From Halomonas campaniensis (lineage in GTDB: Bacteria > Pseudomonadota > Gammaproteobacteria > Pseudomonadales > Halomonadaceae): 64,000 bases of DNA. Below, one piece after another: positions 1-9,637 of this stretch. The notes below the pieces were generated by a model. It saw nothing but the letters and a program-made list of their open reading frames with translations, had not been told where the DNA came from and did no database searches. Made by a program: the position numbers and the translations under genes. Location: NCBI RefSeq assembly GCF_014193375.1, contig NZ_JACHZF010000012.1, positions 62,001-126,000 on the forward strand, written 5' to 3'. Positions within the stretch are counted from its first letter, which is position 1. Each line of letters starts with the position of its first letter.

Positions 1-444
1 CATCGCCAGGAACAGGCCGATACCGGCGGCGATCCCCAGGCGCAGGGAGAGCGGGATCGAGTTGATGATCCACTCGCGCACCCGGAAGATGCTCAGCAGG
101 AAGAAGCAGAAGCCCGAGAAGAAGACCGCACCGAGGGCCGCCTCCCAGGTGTAGCCCATGCCCAGCACCACGCCGTAGGTGAAGAAGGCATTGAGGCCCA
201 TGCCCGGGGCCTGGGCGATCGGGTAGTTGGCCCACAGCCCCATGATCAGGCAGCCCACGGCCGCCGCCAGGCAGGTGGCGACGAAGACCGCGCCGTAGTC
301 CATGCCCGCCTCGGAGAGGATGCTGGGGTTGACGAAGATGATGTAGGCCATGGTCAGGAAGGTGGTGATCCCGGCGATGACCTCGGTCTTGATGCTGGTG
401 TTGTGCTCGGTCAGCTTGAACTGCTTGTCGATCAGGCTCTTCAT
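1..444 (-). CDS. NCS2-family purine permease, N-terminal part (gene runs off the left edge)
   Basis: Inner-membrane transporter, probably a proton symporter for adenine, guanine or hypoxanthine of the AzgA/PbuG/GhxP branch. About 148 N-terminal residues are visible. They begin MKSLIDKQFKL and continue with hydrophobic segments containing TEVIAGITTFLTMAYI and ANYPIAQAPGMGLNAFF, the segments conserved in this branch. The start at 444 is preferred because AGGA lies nine bases upstream; an ATG at 453 sits directly against that AGGA and would leave no spacing. The remaining transmembrane segments lie outside the window. Purine specificity is inferred from family resemblance only. Confidence 0.85.
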   Translation of the reverse strand, partial: MKSLIDKQFKLTEHNTSIKTEVIAGITTFLTMAYIIFVNPSILSEAGMDYGAVFVATCLAAAVGCLIMGLWANYPIAQAPGMGLNAFFTYGVVLGMGYTWEAALGAVFFSGFCFFLLSIFRVREWIINSIPLSLRLGIAAGIGLFLAM

Positions 445-526
445 GGGGCTCATTCCTGCGCGCGTGGACGTTGCGACGGTCCCTGGGGGGCGAGAAGGGT
501 CACGAGAAAAGCGGCCTATGGTACCC

Positions 527-544
527 GCATCCCCGACGGGATGC
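527..544. terminator. Short perfect hairpin downstream of ribE
   Basis: GCATCCC and GGGATGC form a 7-bp stem around a CGAC loop. It lies in the 215-bp gap between ribE and the purine permease gene, both read leftward. No U-tract follows on either strand, so it is only a weak candidate for a terminator or processing site. Confidence 0.3.
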
Positions 545-659
545 GAGGGACCGGAAGGCCGCCGATTCAGACGCTTCCCCCTGTATAAGCAAAGGCCGGG
601 CCAGGCGCCAGCCGGGCCGCCAACGCAGACTTGACGAAGCGGTCAACCACCCGCTGCGT

Positions 660-1289
660 TCAGATGCCCCGCGCCGCCAGTACCCGCTCGACGGTCTCGA
701 CGATGGCCTGGGTCTGGGGGTCGATCTCGATGTTCACCCCATCCCCCGGCACCCGGTCCACCAGGGTGGTGCGCGCCAGGGTCTCGGGGATCAGGTTGAC
801 GCAGAACCGCGGCCCGTGGGCCGCGGTGGCCGGACGCACCTCGCCGATGGTCAGGCTGATGCCGTCGACGCCGATGTAGCCCTTGTCGAACAGGAAACGC
901 CCCAGCGCATGGGGCAGCTCGAACCACAGCCGGCGGTTGTTGGGCGCCTCGTCGAGCTCGACCAGTTCGGCCACCGCCATCACGTGGCCCGACATGGCAT
1001 GGCCGCCGATCTCGTCACCGAAGCGGGCCGCCCGCTCGATATTGACGCGGCTGCCCACCTCGACTGCACCAAGGTTGGTCACCCGCAGGGTCTCGCGCAT
1101 CAGGTCGAAGCTGACCCGCTCACCGTCGATGGCCGTGACCGTGAGGCAGACCCCGTTGTGGGCCACCGAGGCCCCGATCTCGAGCCCCTGGCGCAGCGCC
1201 TCGGGCAGCGCGATCACATGGGTACGGAAGGCCTCGGCCTCCTCGATGGCGACCACCTCGGCGGTGCCCTGCACGATGCCTGTAAACAT
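660..1289 (-). CDS. ribE: Riboflavin synthase, alpha subunit
   Basis: Catalyses the dismutation of two 6,7-dimethyl-8-ribityllumazine molecules to riboflavin in the cytoplasm. The 209-residue protein is the normal size for the family. It has the expected N-terminus [10 protein letters not shown] and the internal duplication of the lumazine-binding fold: first half with [10 protein letters not shown] and GHAMSGHV, second half with [10 protein letters not shown] and [16 protein letters not shown] lies five bases before the ATG. It stands alone here, not joined to ribBA or ribH. No recognisable FMN riboswitch is present in the upstream 210 bases. Confidence 0.95.
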   Translation of the reverse strand: MFTGIVQGTAEVVAIEEAEAFRTHVIALPEALRQGLEIGASVAHNGVCLTVTAIDGERVSFDLMRETLRVTNLGAVEVGSRVNIERAARFGDEIGGHAMSGHVMAVAELVELDEAPNNRRLWFELPHALGRFLFDKGYIGVDGISLTIGEVRPATAAHGPRFCVNLIPETLARTTLVDRVPGDGVNIEIDPQTQAIVETVERVLAARGI

Positions 1290-1502
1290 GGCGTCTCCTC
1301 GACTGACCGGTGCCCCGGCACGGGGCACGAAGGGAGAACAGTGTAGGGAATCCGCGCCGACCGCGTCCACGACGACCCCGGAGAGGCGCCCCCCGGGCGA
1401 CCCGCCCGGGCAGACAGGGCAGTCTTGCCAACTGACCAAGGGCAATGAAACAGGAAATATTGCTGAATCACCGCGCCGGGTCGACAGCATGCACCATCGA
1501 GA

Positions 1503-1531
1503 TTGACTTGCCCCCGCACGCACCCTATCAT
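1503..1531 (+). promoter_or_regulatory. Sigma-70 promoter for the metN leader
   Basis: TTGACT (1503-1508) and TATCAT (1526-1531) are separated by exactly 17 bases, a near-consensus housekeeping promoter. Transcription should start near 1538 and run toward metN. It is one of the best-matching promoters in the window. Confidence 0.75.
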
Positions 1532-1537
1532 TTCGCG

Positions 1538-1672
1538 CACATTTTGACGGCGCCGATTTGACCCCGGATTGCGGGCGCCAGCGCCGTGGCTCCCTCGGGA
1601 TGTCACGGCGCGAAGTGCAGCTAAAAGGGTGTGTCCAGCGTTGATGGCCACCCGCAAGGGTGGCCTTTTTTT
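1538..1672 (+). ncRNA. Structured leader or small RNA ending in an intrinsic terminator, upstream of metN
   Basis: The predicted transcript folds at GCGCCGTG (1581-1588) with CACGGCGC (1604-1611). It then reaches a textbook terminator: GGCCACCC, GCAA loop, GGGTGGCC (1646-1665) and seven T residues (1666-1672). metN starts 50 bases further on and I see no promoter in between. Two readings are possible: an attenuation or riboswitch-type leader controlling metNI, or an independent RNA of about 135 nt. It matches no riboswitch class I can recall by eye. Confidence 0.5.
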
Positions 1673-1722
1673 GTGCGCCCTGCCCTGCACGGCCCGCCAC
1701 GGCGCCCCCTGCGGTGGCTTCC

Positions 1723-2788
<1,066 letters not shown>

Positions 2789-2808
<20 letters not shown>

Positions 2809-3442
2809 CCTGATCCTGCGGGCCACCCTCGACACCCTCTACATGGTGGCGGTGTCGGGCGTGATCTCCGCCCTGGTCGGCATCCCGCTCGGGGTGCTGC
2901 TCTATGTGACCCGCCCCGGCCAGGTGCTGGCCCAGCCGGTGGTCAGCGGCGTGCTGGGGGTGATCACCAACATCGGCCGTTCGATCCCCTTCATCATCCT
3001 GATGGTGGCGATCATCCCCTTCACGCGCATGCTGGTGGGCACCTCCATCGGCACCAACGCCGCCGCCGTGCCGCTCACCATCGCCGCGATCCCGTTCATC
3101 GCCCGCCTGGTGGAAGGCGCGCTGAACGAGATCAACCCGGGTCTGGTCGAGGCCGCCCAGTCCATGGGCGCCACCCCCTGGCAGATCATCACCCGGGTGC
3201 TGCTGCCGGAGGCGCGCGGCGGCATCTTCACCGCGCTCACCGTCACCGTGGTCACCCTGGTCAGCTACTCGGCCATGGCCGGCGCGGTGGGCGGCGGCGG
3301 CCTCGGCGACCTGGGCATCCGCTACGGCTACAACCGCTTCAACCCGACCATCATGCTGATCACCGTGGCGATCCTGGTGGTGATGGTGCAGGGCTTCCAG
3401 AGCCTGGGGGATTACTTGGTCCGCAAGAGCGATCACAAATGA
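2789..3442 (+). CDS. metI: Methionine ABC transporter permease
   Basis: Membrane subunit of MetNIQ. The 217 residues match the usual MetI size and contain about five hydrophobic segments. The EAA coupling loop that contacts MetN is visible as EAAQSMGATPWQIITRVLLPEA. The start at 2789 is set by GGAGGT eight bases upstream; a longer in-frame start at 2762 would add nine residues unlike the family. It is translationally coupled to metN by a 20-base overlap. metQ follows only after a 238-bp gap filled by a repeat-like element, so metQ may have its own promoter. Confidence 0.95.
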
Positions 3443-3599
3443 AAAGACACCGATTTCCTGCTGCGCTCGACATCCCGGCCGCCGGCGCTGCCGGTGCGCC
3501 GGCCCGGTCGCTGTCCTCATGTAGCGGGCTACATTCCGGAAGCTGCGCTGCGGCGGCAGCCGGCCTGACTTCGCTCGCAACGTAAATCGGTAGCTTTTC
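3441..3599. repeat. Long imperfect inverted repeat, MITE- or REPIN-like
   Basis: The left end GAAAAGACACCGATTT (3441-3456) pairs with the right end (3584-3599) at 14 of 16 positions. The arms continue inward as a weaker GC-rich inverted repeat. The centre is the palindrome ATGTAGC-GG-GCTACAT (3519-3534). The whole 159-bp unit could fold into one long hairpin. It begins inside the metI stop codon and fills most of the metI-metQ gap. No ORF of interest is inside. It may be a miniature non-autonomous element; copy number in the genome would decide. Confidence 0.5.
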
Positions 3600-3680
3600 C
3601 GCCACCATTAATAGCTTTTTTATATTTAAAATATTATTTTTATTCCATTAGTATCGCAGCATCATTACAGGAGACCCGTC

Positions 3681-4475
3681 ATGCGCAAGACACTGATCAG
3701 CACCCTGCTCGCCTCCAGCCTGGCCCTGGGCGCCGGCAGCGCCCTGGCCGACGAGCACCGCATCAAGGTGGGTACCGTGGCCGGCCCCGAGACCGACGTG
3801 ATGCAGGTGGCCGCCGAGATCGCCCAGCGCGAGTACGGCCTGACCGTGGAGATCATCGAGTTCACCGACTACGTGACCCCCAACGCCGCCCTGGCGGACG
3901 GCAGCCTGGACGCCAACGCCTACCAGCATGAGCCCTACATGCAGGCCATGGTCAACGACCGCGGCTACGACTTCGCCATCGCCGGGCGCACCTTCGTCTA
4001 CCCCATCGGCGCCTACTCTGAAAAGTACGCAAGCATCGACGAGCTGCCCGAGCGCGCCCAGATCGCCCTGCCCAACGACCCCTCCAACGAGGGTCGCGCG
4101 CTGATCCTGATGCACAACGAGGGGCTGATCGAGCTCGATGACCCGACCAACCTCGAGGCCACCCCGCTCAACGTGGCGGAGAACCCGCGCGGCTTCCGCT
4201 TCCGCGAGATCGAGGCCGCCCAGCTGCCCCGCGTGCTTCCCGACGTGGACATGGCCTTCATCAACAACACCTTCGCCCAGCCCGCCGGCCTGAGCCTGGA
4301 CGACGCCCTGATCAAGGAGGGCCCGGAGTCGCCCTACGTCAACCTGATCGTGGTGCGCGGCGGCGACGAGGAGCGCGAGGCGATCCAGCAGCTGGTGCGC
4401 AGCTACCAGACCGAGGAAGTGAAGGCCAAGGCGGCCGAGCTGTTTGGGCCGGCGGCGGTGCCCGGCTGGGAGTGA
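3681..4475 (+). CDS. metQ: Methionine ABC transporter substrate-binding protein
   Basis: Periplasmic methionine receptor of MetNIQ, NlpA/MetQ family, 264 residues. A signal peptide ends near ALA-DE (about residue 24). There is no cysteine lipobox, so it should be a soluble periplasmic protein, not the lipoprotein found in Escherichia coli. Family segments seen include KVGTVAGPETDVMQVAAE, DANAYQHEPYM and DMAFINNTFA. AGGAGA lies before the ATG. The upstream 60 bases are strikingly AT-rich (3605-3650) for this genome and probably carry a separate promoter. The free methionine sulfoxide reductase gene follows 72 bases later. Confidence 0.95.
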   Translation: MRKTLISTLLASSLALGAGSALADEHRIKVGTVAGPETDVMQVAAEIAQREYGLTVEIIEFTDYVTPNAALADGSLDANAYQHEPYMQAMVNDRGYDFAIAGRTFVYPIGAYSEKYASIDELPERAQIALPNDPSNEGRALILMHNEGLIELDDPTNLEATPLNVAENPRGFRFREIEAAQLPRVLPDVDMAFINNTFAQPAGLSLDDALIKEGPESPYVNLIVVRGGDEEREAIQQLVRSYQTEEVKAKAAELFGPAAVPGWE

Positions 4476-4506
4476 GGCTTTTTCTTGATTACCTATCGAG
4501 AAATGT

Positions 4507-4528
4507 GAGGCCGGCCTCAGCCGGCCTC
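4507..4528 (+). terminator. Hairpin between metQ and the sulfoxide reductase gene
   Basis: GAGGCCGGC and GCCGGCCTC form a perfect 9-bp stem with a CTCA loop. No U-run follows, so it is more likely an mRNA 3'-end stabiliser or partial terminator after metQ than a full stop. Confidence 0.45.
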
Positions 4529-4547
4529 TGCTATATCAGGAGCCCCC

Positions 4548-5015
4548 ATGACCGTTGACTATGCCCTGCTCGCCCGCCAGCTGGCGGCGCTGCTCGACAC
4601 CCGCGACTGGCTGACCAACAGCGCCCAGACTACCGCCTTCCTGATGCAGGCGCTCCCCGAGCTGAACTGGGCCGGCTTCTACCTGCAGCGCGAGCCGGAG
4701 ACGCTCTGCCTGGGCCCCTTCCAGGGCAAGCCCGCCTGCCACCCCATCCCCTTCAGCAAGGGGGTGTGCGGCGCCGCGGCGCGCACCCGCACCACCCAGC
4801 GCATCGACGACGTCCACGCCGTGGCCGACCATATCGCCTGCGATGCCGCCTCCAGGGCCGAACTGGTGGTGCCCATCCTGGTCGCGGATCGCCTCTGGGG
4901 CGTGCTGGACCTGGACAGCCCGGTGAAGGGGCGCTTCAGCGAGGCCGACCAGGCCGGCATCGAGTCGCTGGTGGCGGTGTTCTTGGCGCAGACCGACCTG
5001 GCCGAGCGGCCCTGA
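4548..5015 (+). CDS. msrC: Free methionine-(R)-sulfoxide reductase (GAF domain)
   Basis: Reduces free L-methionine-(R)-sulfoxide to methionine in the cytoplasm using thioredoxin. The 155-residue single GAF domain keeps the three cysteines of the YebR/fRMsr family in PACHPI, KGVCGAAA and HIACDAAS, and the core RIDDVH, ELVVPI and GVLDLDS. AGGAG lies five bases before the ATG. Its place directly after metNIQ suggests that imported oxidised methionine is repaired at once. A generic GAF sensor role is unlikely because the catalytic cysteines and length match the enzyme closely. Confidence 0.9.
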   Translation: MTVDYALLARQLAALLDTRDWLTNSAQTTAFLMQALPELNWAGFYLQREPETLCLGPFQGKPACHPIPFSKGVCGAAARTRTTQRIDDVHAVADHIACDAASRAELVVPILVADRLWGVLDLDSPVKGRFSEADQAGIESLVAVFLAQTDLAERP

Positions 5016-5026
5016 CCCTGACGAGG

Positions 5027-5047
5027 CCCATAGCCCATAGCCCATAG
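5027..5047. repeat. Three tandem copies of CCCATAG
   Basis: A perfect 7-bp tandem repeat sits just after msrC and before the tRNA terminator. It is one of three unrelated intergenic repeats with a 7-bp period in this window. Confidence 0.85.
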
Positions 5048-5050
5048 CAA

Positions 5051-5081
5051 GACGCCCCCGCAGCAGGGCTGCGGGGGCGTC
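5051..5081 (-). terminator. Strong hairpin downstream of the tRNA-Val genes
   Basis: A perfect 14-bp stem, GACGCCCCCGCAGC with its complement, encloses an AGG loop. It lies immediately 3' of the leftward tRNA genes and 3' of the rightward msrC, so it can serve both strands. The U-tract is missing on both sides. Confidence 0.6.
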
Positions 5082-5089
5082 TCGGGATC

Positions 5090-5166
<77 letters not shown>

Positions 5167-5187
5167 GTGGTGATGCCTTCTGCGTGC

Positions 5188-5264
<77 letters not shown>

Positions 5265-5345
5265 GTTTCAGCAGCAGATTGCCGACGCTTGCTGGCGCCG
5301 GCAACGGATGCATATATTACCGATTCCGCCGGGTTTTGCAAGCCT

Positions 5346-6833
5346 TCAGCGATCACTTTTGACCCGTTCCACCGCCTCCTGCCAGCCGGCGTAGAGCCGC
5401 TCGCGCTCCTTCTCCGGCATCTGCGGCGTGAAGCGCCGCTCGCACTGCCAGAGCTCGGCGATCTCGTCCAGGTCGCGGTACCAGCCGAGGCGCAGCCCGG
5501 CCAGGTAGGCGGCCCCCAGGGCCGTGGTCTCCAGCACCGTGGGGCGGTCCACGGGCTGCCCCAGCATGTCGGCGAGGAACTGCATCACCCAGTTGTTGGC
5601 CACCATGCCGCCATCGACGCGCAGGGTGTCGGGCTCGGCGGCCATGTCGTCGCTCATGCAGGCCTGCAGATCGCGGGTCTGGTAGCAGACCGCCTGCAGC
5701 CCGGCGGCGACGATCTCGGCGATACCGGTGTCGCGGGTCAGCCCGAAGATGGCCCCGCGGGCCTTGGGATCCCAGTGCGGCGCGCCGAGCCCGGTGAAGG
5801 CGGGCACCAGGTAGACGCTGTGGCCGCTGCGGGTGTTGCGCGCCAGTGCCTCGGTCTCGGCGGCATCGGCGAACAGCTGCAGGCCGTCCCGCAGCCACTG
5901 CACCGTGGCGCCGGCCACGAAGATGCTGCCCTCCATGGCATAGGTGGTGCGACCATCGATGCGATACCCCACGGTGGTCAGCAGCCGGTTGCGCGACAGC
6001 TCGGCCTTGTCGCCGGTATTGACGATCATGAAGCAGCCGGTCCCGTAGGTACTCTTGCCCATGCCCGGCGCGAAGCAGGCCTGGCCCACCAGCGCCGCCT
6101 GCTGGTCGCCGGCCACCCCGGCGATGGGCAGCTCGCCACCGAGCCACTCGGCGTCGATCATGCCGAAATCGTCGCTGGAGTCCTTCACCTCGGGCAGCAG
6201 CGACTCGGGTATCCCGAACAGCTCGAGCAGCACCGGATCCCAGCACTGCTCATGGATGTTGAACAGCGCGGTGCGCGACGCATTGGTGGCATCGGTGGCA
6301 TGCACCCTGCCCCCGGTGAGCTTCCAGATCAGGAAGGTATCGACGGTGCCGAAGGCCAGCTCGCCGCGCTCGGCCCGCTCGCGGCCCCCCTCCACATGGT
6401 CGAGGATCCAGGCCAGCTTGGTGGCCGAGAAGTAGGGGTCGATGAGCAGCCCCGTTCGCGCCTGCACCTCCTCCAGGTGGCCGGCCTCCCGCAGCTGCTG
6501 GCAGGTATCGGCGGTGCGGCGGTCCTGCCAGACGATGGCGTTGTAGAGCGGCTCACCGGTCTCGCGGTCCCACACCAGGGTGGTCTCGCGCTGGTTGGTG
6601 ATGCCCGCCCCGATGACGGCGTCGAGGCCGACGCCGGCCCGTTCGATGACCTCGCGGCAGGTGGTCAGCACACTGGACCAGAGGGCGGCGGGGTCATGCT
6701 CGACCCAGCCGTCGCTGGGGAAGATCTGGGGGAACTCCCGCTGGGCGGAGGCGATGTTGTGGCCCTCGCGGTCGAAGAGGATGGCGCGCGAACTGGTGGT
6801 GCCCTGATCGATGGCAAGCAGGTAGTCGGCCAT
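5346..6833 (-). CDS. glpK: Glycerol kinase
   Basis: Phosphorylates glycerol to sn-glycerol-3-phosphate with ATP in the cytoplasm. The 495 residues match the family. FGGY-kinase motifs visible are [16 protein letters not shown] at the N-terminus, TNQRETT, the YGTGCFMI phosphate-binding segment and [13 protein letters not shown] near the C-terminus. AGGAG lies five bases before the ATG. It is transcribed divergently from glpR, and an ATGTTCG-type operator lies between them. No glpF facilitator gene is in the window. Confidence 0.97.
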   Translation of the reverse strand: MADYLLAIDQGTTSSRAILFDREGHNIASAQREFPQIFPSDGWVEHDPAALWSSVLTTCREVIERAGVGLDAVIGAGITNQRETTLVWDRETGEPLYNAIVWQDRRTADTCQQLREAGHLEEVQARTGLLIDPYFSATKLAWILDHVEGGRERAERGELAFGTVDTFLIWKLTGGRVHATDATNASRTALFNIHEQCWDPVLLELFGIPESLLPEVKDSSDDFGMIDAEWLGGELPIAGVAGDQQAALVGQACFAPGMGKSTYGTGCFMIVNTGDKAELSRNRLLTTVGYRIDGRTTYAMEGSIFVAGATVQWLRDGLQLFADAAETEALARNTRSGHSVYLVPAFTGLGAPHWDPKARGAIFGLTRDTGIAEIVAAGLQAVCYQTRDLQACMSDDMAAEPDTLRVDGGMVANNWVMQFLADMLGQPVDRPTVLETTALGAAYLAGLRLGWYRDLDEIAELWQCERRFTPQMPEKERERLYAGWQEAVERVKSDR

Positions 6834-6871
6834 GGAGGCTCCTGTCGTTTTATCGTTGTCGATGCGATGAC

Positions 6872-6888
6872 ATGTTCGTTTGTGATCA
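6872..6888. promoter_or_regulatory. Probable GlpR operator in the glpK-glpR gap
   Basis: ATGTTCGTTTGTGATCA carries the ATGTTCG half-site typical of GlpR operators, with a degraded second half. It lies about 40 bp upstream of glpK. Confidence 0.5.
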
Positions 6889-7004
6889 CCAAGAGTACTG
6901 CAGCGTGTTCGGAATGCTCTACTACCTTGGTCGAATGCCGCCCCGCGGGCGACTGCCGGACGCGGCCTTCATCGCCTACAATGGCATGATCACAAGGAGC
7001 CAGC

Positions 7005-7766
7005 ATGAACCAGCAACAGCGACAGGAAGCCATCGTCGACCTGGTCCGCCGCCAGGGCTATGCCAGTATCGAACAGTTGACCGAGCACTTCACGGTCACC
7101 CCCCAGACGATTCGCCGCGACCTCAACGCCCTGGCCGAGGAGGGGCGGATCCGCCGGGTCCATGGCGGCGCCGGCCTGGAATCGAGCACGGTCAATACCG
7201 CCTACAGCACCCGCAAGACCCTCAACCTGGATGCCAAGCAGCGCATCGCGGCGCTGCTGGCCCGACAGATTCCCGACGGCAGCTCGCTGTTCATCAACAT
7301 CGGCACCAGCAACGAGGTGGTGGCCGAGGCCCTGCTGGAGCACCGCGACCTCGAGGTGATCACCAACAACCTCAACGTGGCCGCCATCCTCCAGCACAAG
7401 GAGGACTTCAACGTGATCATCGCCGGCGGCCAGGTGCGATCCCGCGACGGCGGCATCATCGGCGAGGCCACCATCGACTTCATCAACCAGTTCAAGGTCG
7501 ACTACGGCATCATCGGCATCAGCGGCATCGACGAGGACGGCTCGCTGCTGGAGTTCGACTACCAGGAGGTGCGCGTCGCCCAGGCGATCATCCGCAACTC
7601 CCGCCAGGTCTACCTCGCCGCCGACCACTCCAAGTTCCACCGCAACCCGTCGGTACGCCAGGGCAACATCGCCCAGATCGACGCCCTGTTCACCGATCGC
7701 CGACCGCCCCAGGCGATCTGCCAGCTGATGGCCAGCCACGACGTGGCGCTGCATATCGCCGAGTGA
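7005..7766 (+). CDS. glpR: DeoR-family repressor of glycerol-3-phosphate metabolism
   Basis: Cytoplasmic repressor that releases DNA when it binds glycerol-3-phosphate. The 253-residue protein has an N-terminal DeoR helix-turn-helix ([20 protein letters not shown], then [24 protein letters not shown]). A DeoRC sugar-phosphate sensor follows, with [22 protein letters not shown] and [15 protein letters not shown] precedes the ATG by five bases. Its position between glpK and glpD, each with ATGTTCG motifs upstream, makes the glycerol assignment firm compared with other DeoR members. Confidence 0.92.
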   Translation: MNQQQRQEAIVDLVRRQGYASIEQLTEHFTVTPQTIRRDLNALAEEGRIRRVHGGAGLESSTVNTAYSTRKTLNLDAKQRIAALLARQIPDGSSLFINIGTSNEVVAEALLEHRDLEVITNNLNVAAILQHKEDFNVIIAGGQVRSRDGGIIGEATIDFINQFKVDYGIIGISGIDEDGSLLEFDYQEVRVAQAIIRNSRQVYLAADHSKFHRNPSVRQGNIAQIDALFTDRRPPQAICQLMASHDVALHIAE

Positions 7767-7824
7767 CCCCGCCAGGCCCCGGATCGCCCTCTCCGCCATC
7801 CGAGGTGATCACCATCGCCCCTTG

Positions 7825-7861
7825 ATGTTCGGTTTCGAATAATCTATGTTCGTATTCAACC
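7825..7861. promoter_or_regulatory. Two GlpR-type operators upstream of glpD
   Basis: ATGTTCGGTTTCGAATAAT (7825-7843) resembles the GlpR palindrome with inverted TTCG/CGAA cores. A second half-site, TATGTTCGTATTCAA, starts at 7845. They lie 45-80 bp before the glpD start, where a repressor would cover the promoter. Confidence 0.6.
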
Positions 7862-7904
7862 AACCCTGGCCGCGGGCCGGGGTTCATGCACTCTGGAGCG
7901 AGAC

Positions 7905-9434
7905 ATGGCAACGACCCGGCAGACAGCGCTTCTCGACCTCTTCGTGATCGGCGGCGGCATCAACGGCGTGGGCATCGCCAACGATGCCGCGGGCCGGGGC
8001 CTCTCGGTGGGGCTCTGCGAGCAGGGTGACCTGGCGAGCGCCACCTCCTCGGCCAGCAGCAAGCTGATTCACGGCGGGCTGCGCTACCTGGAGCACCGCG
8101 AGTTCCGCCTGGTCGGCGAGGCGCTGCGCGAACGCGAGGTGCTGCTGGCCAAGGCGCCCCACATCATCTGGCCGCTGCGCTTCATCCTGCCCCACCGCGC
8201 CCACCTGCGCCCGGCCTGGATGATCCGCGCCGGGCTCTTCCTCTATGACCACCTGGGACGCCGCGACCGGCTGCCGGGCTCCAGGGGCGTGAGGCTCGAG
8301 GCCTCGCAGGGGCTCAACCCGGACATCACCCGGGGCTTCGAGTACTCCGACTGCTGGGTGGACGACGCCCGCCTGGTGGTGCTCAACGCCCTGCAGGCCC
8401 GCCAGCAGGGCACCGAGGTGCTGGTGCGGACCCGCTGCGTGGGCGCCCGGGAGGTCGACGGCCAGTGGGAGGTCGAGCTCGAGGAATCCGGCAGCGGCCG
8501 GCGCTTCATCCGTCGCGCCCGGGTCCTGGTCAACGCCGCCGGCCCCTGGGTCGAGCAGGTCGTTCGCCGGCAGGCCGGGCGCGACTCCCGCTACGCCATC
8601 CGCATGATCCAGGGCAGCCATCTGGTGGTGCCCCGCCTGAATCACGACGACCGCGCCTACATCCTGCAGCACACCGACCGCCGCATCATCTTCGTGCTGC
8701 CCTGGGAGGAGGACTACAGCCTGGTGGGCACCACCGACCGCCGCTACGAGGGCGACCCGGCCCGGGTCACCGCCAGCGACGAGGAGATCGCCTACCTGCT
8801 CTCCGTGGTCAACGACCATTTCCGGGCCCGGCTCACCTCGGACGACGTGCTCCACACCTTCGCCGGCGTGAGGCCGCTGTGCGATGACGAATCGGCAGAC
8901 CCCTCGGCCATGACCCGGGACTACACCCTGGACCTGGACACCCGCGGCGCGCCGCTGCTCTCGGTGTTCGGCGGCAAGATCACCACCTACCGCAAGCTCG
9001 CCGAGGCGGCCCTGGCCGAGCTCGCGCCCCACCTGCCCGCCATGGGGCGCCCCTGGACCGCAACGGCACCGCTGCCCGGCGGTGACATCGAGAGCCAGGA
9101 GGCCTTTGCCGAGCGCCTGCTCGCGGCCTATCCCTTCCTCGAGCCCGGGCAGGCCCGGCGCTATGCCCGTAGCTACGGCTCGCTCTGCCTGGCCTTCCTG
9201 GACGGCAAGCGGTCCCGCGAGGCGCTCGGCGAGGCGTTCGGCGCCGGCCTCACCCGGGCCGAGGTGGACTACCTGGTCACCCGGGAGTGGGCCACCACCG
9301 CCGAGGACATCCTGTGGCGGCGCACCAAGCTCGGCATCCGGCTCGACCCGCCGGCCCGTCGGCGGCTGGCCGACTACCTGGCCACCCTGCCGACGGCGGC
9401 GACGTCGGCGACGGCCCCCGCCACGGCGGCATGA
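7905..9434 (+). CDS. glpD: Aerobic glycerol-3-phosphate dehydrogenase
   Basis: Membrane-associated FAD enzyme that oxidises glycerol-3-phosphate to dihydroxyacetone phosphate and passes electrons to ubiquinone. It has 509 residues. The N-terminal dinucleotide fold is VIGGGINGVGIANDAAGRG. Next come SSKLIHGGLRYLE, NAAGPW and the C-terminal FAD contact FGGKITTYRKLAE. A signal peptide is absent, as expected. GGAG lies before the ATG. The last 15 residues are Ala/Thr-rich and low complexity. Together with glpK and glpR it forms a glycerol catabolism locus. Confidence 0.96.
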   Translation: MATTRQTALLDLFVIGGGINGVGIANDAAGRGLSVGLCEQGDLASATSSASSKLIHGGLRYLEHREFRLVGEALREREVLLAKAPHIIWPLRFILPHRAHLRPAWMIRAGLFLYDHLGRRDRLPGSRGVRLEASQGLNPDITRGFEYSDCWVDDARLVVLNALQARQQGTEVLVRTRCVGAREVDGQWEVELEESGSGRRFIRRARVLVNAAGPWVEQVVRRQAGRDSRYAIRMIQGSHLVVPRLNHDDRAYILQHTDRRIIFVLPWEEDYSLVGTTDRRYEGDPARVTASDEEIAYLLSVVNDHFRARLTSDDVLHTFAGVRPLCDDESADPSAMTRDYTLDLDTRGAPLLSVFGGKITTYRKLAEAALAELAPHLPAMGRPWTATAPLPGGDIESQEAFAERLLAAYPFLEPGQARRYARSYGSLCLAFLDGKRSREALGEAFGAGLTRAEVDYLVTREWATTAEDILWRRTKLGIRLDPPARRRLADYLATLPTAATSATAPATAA

Positions 9435-9511
9435 CAGCCGCAGCCGGCGCCTCGCCGCAGGCGGGTGAGACGCACGGTACGCCGGCCATCCTGACCGGTC
9501 GGGTAAAGTGT

Positions 9512-9541
9512 TTGACATCGCTTTGGCACAAAACCTAGATT
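9512..9541 (+). promoter_or_regulatory. Sigma-70 promoter of the phn-type transporter operon
   Basis: TTGACA (9512-9517, perfect -35) and TAGATT (9536-9541) are 18 bases apart, about 100 bp before the phnD start. A perfect inverted repeat begins at the next base. Confidence 0.65.
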
Positions 9542-9570
9542 GGAGTGCGTCTTTCGAATGCACGCACTCC
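9542..9570. promoter_or_regulatory. Inverted repeat at the phn transcription start
   Basis: GGAGTGCGT and ACGCACTCC form a perfect 9-bp inverted repeat around 11 bases. It starts directly after the -10 element, so it covers the transcription start. It could be a repressor operator or a 5' mRNA hairpin. I see no PHO box. Confidence 0.5.
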
Positions 9571-9637
9571 CGTGCCGTGCTTGTCGAGTTTCGCGCATCA
9601 TCCTGTCGTCAATACAACAACAAGCGAGAGGCACGCC

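Larger units (their letters stand above)
1290..1722. other. Intergenic region between ribE and metN
   Basis: This 433-bp stretch between divergent genes holds a strong rightward promoter, a structured transcribed region and an intrinsic terminator, each listed separately. The ribE-proximal part (1290-1500) shows no clear protein-coding or RNA feature. Confidence 0.6.

Noticed and set aside
1290-1500. FMN riboswitch upstream of ribE
   Set aside because: The conserved RFN blocks could not be found in this region on the minus strand.
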